NCBI GenBank assembly: GCA_036267955.1
Contig: DATAVB010000024.1
Location: 1-64,000, forward strand
Reading direction: 5' to 3'
Source of the DNA: DATAVB01 sp036267955
GTDB lineage: Bacteria; Actinomycetota; Actinomycetes; Mycobacteriales; QHCD01
Length of the DNA: 64,000 bases
This document shows, one piece after another, positions 61,880 through 64,000 of this stretch. The position numbers and the translations under genes were made by a program. Under the pieces are notes generated by a model that did no database searches, was not told where the DNA came from, and saw only the letters and a program-made list of their open reading frames with translations. Position 1 is the first letter of the stretch, and every line of letters starts with the position of its first letter.

Positions 61880-62133
61880 GAATTACTCCATTATGTAAGG
61901 CCGGGTTATATGGAGGCCGTGAAAATCCGTATTCCTTGGTGCACGCGAAGCCTAGCCACATGGATCTCGCCGAGGCAATGACCACGGACACCTTCGGACA
62001 ACATGATCATCAGCACGGCGGGCCACCCTGCGTCGCCGCCGCACCGCGACGGTGGCACGAATCGGGGTAAGGCGGGGCGCCGGCCCGGCCGTAATCTCAC
62101 CGTCGTCCCCGCCGCTCGACGTTGGAGAAATCG

Positions 62134-62589
62134 ATGATCATCTACGGTTACCGGACAATCGTGCGCCAGCTGGCGATGATCACGATGGTCTGCGCCAGGT
62201 GCAATTCCTATGCCCCGCAGCAGGTCAACCGCCGGGTCAAGAAATTCACCCTGTTCTTCATTCCGCTCTTTCCGATCAGTGTCTGGTATTTCACCCGCTG
62301 CACCGCGTGCGGAAGAGACCACATGTCGCGCAAGGCGACGGTGGAACAGCTGCTCGCCCAGAACGGACTGGCGATCAACGGCCAGCCGCTGGCGCCCACG
62401 CAGCAGCCGTACAACCCGGCGCCGCAATTTCCCGCCCAACAGTACCCGGCCCCACGTAACGCACCGGCGCAATTTCCCGCGCCGCAATACCCAGCTCCGC
62501 AATACGCAGCTCCGCAGTACCCGCCGCAGCAGTACCCGCCGCAGCAGTACGCCGCCCCGCAGCAACCGTACGGAGCGGTCCCGCGTTAG
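62134..62589 (+). CDS. Zinc-ribbon protein with PQY-rich tail
   Basis: This 151-residue protein has an N-terminal zinc-ribbon (MVCARCNSYAPQ ... TRCTACGRDH, two CxxC pairs) with a hydrophobic FTLFFIPLFPISVWYF between them, as in the zinc-ribbon_15 group. The last ~65 residues are low-complexity repeats of (A/P)PQYP. GGAG precedes ATG 62134. Function unknown. It is on the opposite strand from the purine genes on both sides. Confidence 0.8.
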   Translation: MIIYGYRTIVRQLAMITMVCARCNSYAPQQVNRRVKKFTLFFIPLFPISVWYFTRCTACGRDHMSRKATVEQLLAQNGLAINGQPLAPTQQPYNPAPQFPAQQYPAPRNAPAQFPAPQYPAPQYAAPQYPPQQYPPQQYAAPQQPYGAVPR

Positions 62590-62593
62590 CTGC

Positions 62594-63463
62594 TCAGCTC
62601 ATCCAGTCCGAGAACCGCAGGCCGGTCAGCTGTTCGTACGCATCGATATAGCGCTGCCGGGTGGCGGCGACCACATCATCCGGCAACTCCGGCGGGGGCG
62701 AGGCCCTGTCCCAGCCGGACTTCACCAGCCAGTCGCGGACGAACTGCTTGTCGTACGACGGCTGTGAACGCCCCGGCTCCCACTGGTCGGCCGGCCAGAA
62801 TCGCGACGAGTCGGGCGTCAGCACCTCATCGCCGATCAGGATCCGCCCGCTGTCGTCGATGCCGAACTCGAACTTCGTGTCGGCCAGGATGATGCCACGC
62901 TCCCGGGCGATCTCGGCGCCGCGCTCATAGATCTCGACGGTCAGCTGACTCAACTGCAGCGCCGTCCCCGCGCCGATCTGGGCGACGACCGTCTCGTAGT
63001 CGACGTTCTCATCGTGCGATCCGACCTCGGCCTTGGTCGCCGGGGTGAAGATCGTCTCCGGCAGTTGCGAGCCCTCCACCAGCCCCTCGGGCAGCGGAAT
63101 GCCGCAGATCTCGCCGCTGGCCTGATAGTCCTTGGTCCCGGAGCCGGCGAGATATCCGCGGGCCACGCACTCGACCGGCACCATCGACAGGCGCCGCACC
63201 AGCATTGCGCGGCCCAGCACCTCGACCGGAATGCGCGGATCGTCGACCGATATCAAGTGATTGCGCACGACGTCGGCGATCCGGCCGAACCACCACGTCG
63301 ACAGCGCAGTCAGCACCCGGCCCTTGTCCGGGATCTCCGTCGGCAGCACCCAGTCGTACGCCGAGATGCGGTCGCTGGCGACGATCAGCAGGTGCCGCTT
63401 GTCCACCTGGTAGAGGTCGCGGACCTTGCCCGAGCCCAGTGCGGTCAGATCTGCAAGCGTCAT
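62594..63463 (-). CDS. purC: SAICAR synthetase
   Basis: This 289-residue enzyme joins CAIR and aspartate. Key blocks: LGSGKVRDLYQVD, ASDRISAYDW, VPVECVARGYLAGSG, ILADTKFEFGID and DEVLTPDSSRFWP. It is 29 nt downstream of purB on the same strand. The length and start match the family. Confidence 0.96.
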   Translation of the reverse strand: MTLADLTALGSGKVRDLYQVDKRHLLIVASDRISAYDWVLPTEIPDKGRVLTALSTWWFGRIADVVRNHLISVDDPRIPVEVLGRAMLVRRLSMVPVECVARGYLAGSGTKDYQASGEICGIPLPEGLVEGSQLPETIFTPATKAEVGSHDENVDYETVVAQIGAGTALQLSQLTVEIYERGAEIARERGIILADTKFEFGIDDSGRILIGDEVLTPDSSRFWPADQWEPGRSQPSYDKQFVRDWLVKSGWDRASPPPELPDDVVAATRQRYIDAYEQLTGLRFSDWMS

Positions 63464-63492
63464 GGGGAGATTCTGGCACTCAGTTCCGACAC

Positions 63493-64000
63493 TCAGAGAA
63501 TCGGCCGTGGCTGGTACGTCGCCGCATCGGGATAACGGCCCGTCACCGCGTCGACCTGGCCGATCATCGCCGCGACCTGGTCGACCGCGGCACCGGTGAA
63601 GGACAGCGGCTCGGCGAGCAGCGAAGTCAACGCGGCGGCGTCGAGCGGGAGCCGCGGATCGGCGGCGAACCGGTCGAACAGGTCGTTGCCGGCGGCGCCC
63701 TGTTCACGCATCGCCAGGGCGACGGCGACCGCGTGCTCCTTGATGACCTCGTGTGCCGCCTCGCGGCCGACGCCCGCACGTACCGCCGCCATCAGGACCT
63801 TGGTGGTGGCGAGGAACGGCAGGTACCGGTCGAGCTCGCGGGCGACCACAGCGCCGAAGGCACCGAATTCGTCCAGCACGGTCAGGAACGTCTCGACCAG
63901 CCCGTCGATGGCGAAGAAGGCGTCCGGCAACGCGACCCGGCGGACCACCGAATCCGATACGTCGCCCTCGTTCCACTGTCCACCGGACAGCTCACCGAGC
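63493..64000 (-). CDS. purB: Adenylosuccinate lyase, C-terminal part
   Basis: The reverse strand is open from the window edge to a stop at 63493 (about 169 codons). The sequence LSGGQWNEGDVSDSVVRRVALPDAF and LDEFGAFGAVVARELDRYLPFLATTKVL (read in parts) corresponds to the C-terminal helical region of the actinobacterial PurB type, including the NEGDVSDS segment after the signature loop. The N-terminal two thirds lie outside the window. It is directly upstream of purC. Confidence 0.9.
   Translation of the reverse strand, partial: LGELSGGQWNEGDVSDSVVRRVALPDAFFAIDGLVETFLTVLDEFGAFGAVVARELDRYLPFLATTKVLMAAVRAGVGREAAHEVIKEHAVAVALAMREQGAAGNDLFDRFAADPRLPLDAAALTSLLAEPLSFTGAAVDQVAAMIGQVDAVTGRYPDAATYQPRPIL

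Overview
The window is high-G+C DNA from an actinomycete, probably a filamentous, F420-using one. The evidence is the bldC - Leu/Val dehydrogenase - DUF3073 - purM - purF order known from Streptomyces and relatives, an F420-dependent glucose-6-phosphate dehydrogenase, a mycothiol-type DinB/MDMPI protein, Tat/lipoprotein solute-binding proteins, and an RsbU/STAS/RsbW-like partner-switching set. I cannot fix the genus. No rRNA, tRNA, CRISPR array or insertion sequence was seen.

Layout. 1-1770: the 5' part of a DUF222/13E12 (HNH-type) gene running off the left edge, with a LexA-type box on its start, then about 650 bp of purine-rich non-coding DNA with direct repeats. 1780-3103: an ArsR metal sensor and a CDF cation exporter. 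3160-12685: a leftward arabinan/arabinoside operon (LacI, solute-binding protein, two permeases, GH51, GH43), preceded by a second LacI gene and a frameshifted solute-binding protein gene. 12886-14733: a Gfo/Idh/MocA oxidoreductase and a GyrI-like protein. 14800-18460: a BlaI - M56 peptidase - ABC transporter cluster divergent from a PAP2 phosphatase, with two BlaI-type boxes between them. 18509-22544: a membrane protein, an LplA-like solute-binding protein, a TetR regulator and a GNAT enzyme, with three related TetR-type operators. 22558-24623: phosphatase, STAS antagonist and ATP-binding anti-sigma module. 24637-30806: a GH127 beta-L-arabinofuranosidase operon with its own ABC importer and divergent LacI. 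30842-31341: two overlapping small genes behind a LexA-type box. 31387-35771: LacI and a third sugar importer around a perfect 26-bp palindrome.

35825-46788: F420/flavin-type enzymes, a second BlaI/M56 pair divergent from cytochrome bd oxidase (cydAB) with two more BlaI boxes, fgd, a rhodanese, a DMT-type transporter, separate RibD-like deaminase and reductase genes, and a lone peptide-binding protein. 46789-47686: a decayed interval holding remnants of a LuxR-type regulator and a BNR/sortilin-type protein. 47771-49223: a DUF2470 protein and a stand-alone ribosomal protein S4 flanking a near-consensus DtxR/IdeR iron box. 49249-53405: aminotransferase, thioesterase, bldC, valine/leucine dehydrogenase and DUF3073. 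53543-64000: the purine biosynthesis genes purM, purF, purL, purQ, purS, purC and purB (partial), all leftward, interrupted by an oxidoreductase and a zinc-ribbon gene.

Two themes recur. First, plant cell-wall L-arabinose polymers are handled by three ABC importers, four LacI regulators and three glycosidases. GH43 is secreted; GH51 and GH127 lack signal peptides and should act on imported oligosaccharides. Second, several small stress-type circuits have operators that can be read directly: LexA (two sites), ArsR, BlaI (two paralogous modules, four sites), TetR (three sites) and DtxR/IdeR. The two BlaI/M56 modules, one beside a lipid-carrier phosphatase and ABC transporter and one beside cytochrome bd, and the SOS-type pair of small proteins are the least described elements here.
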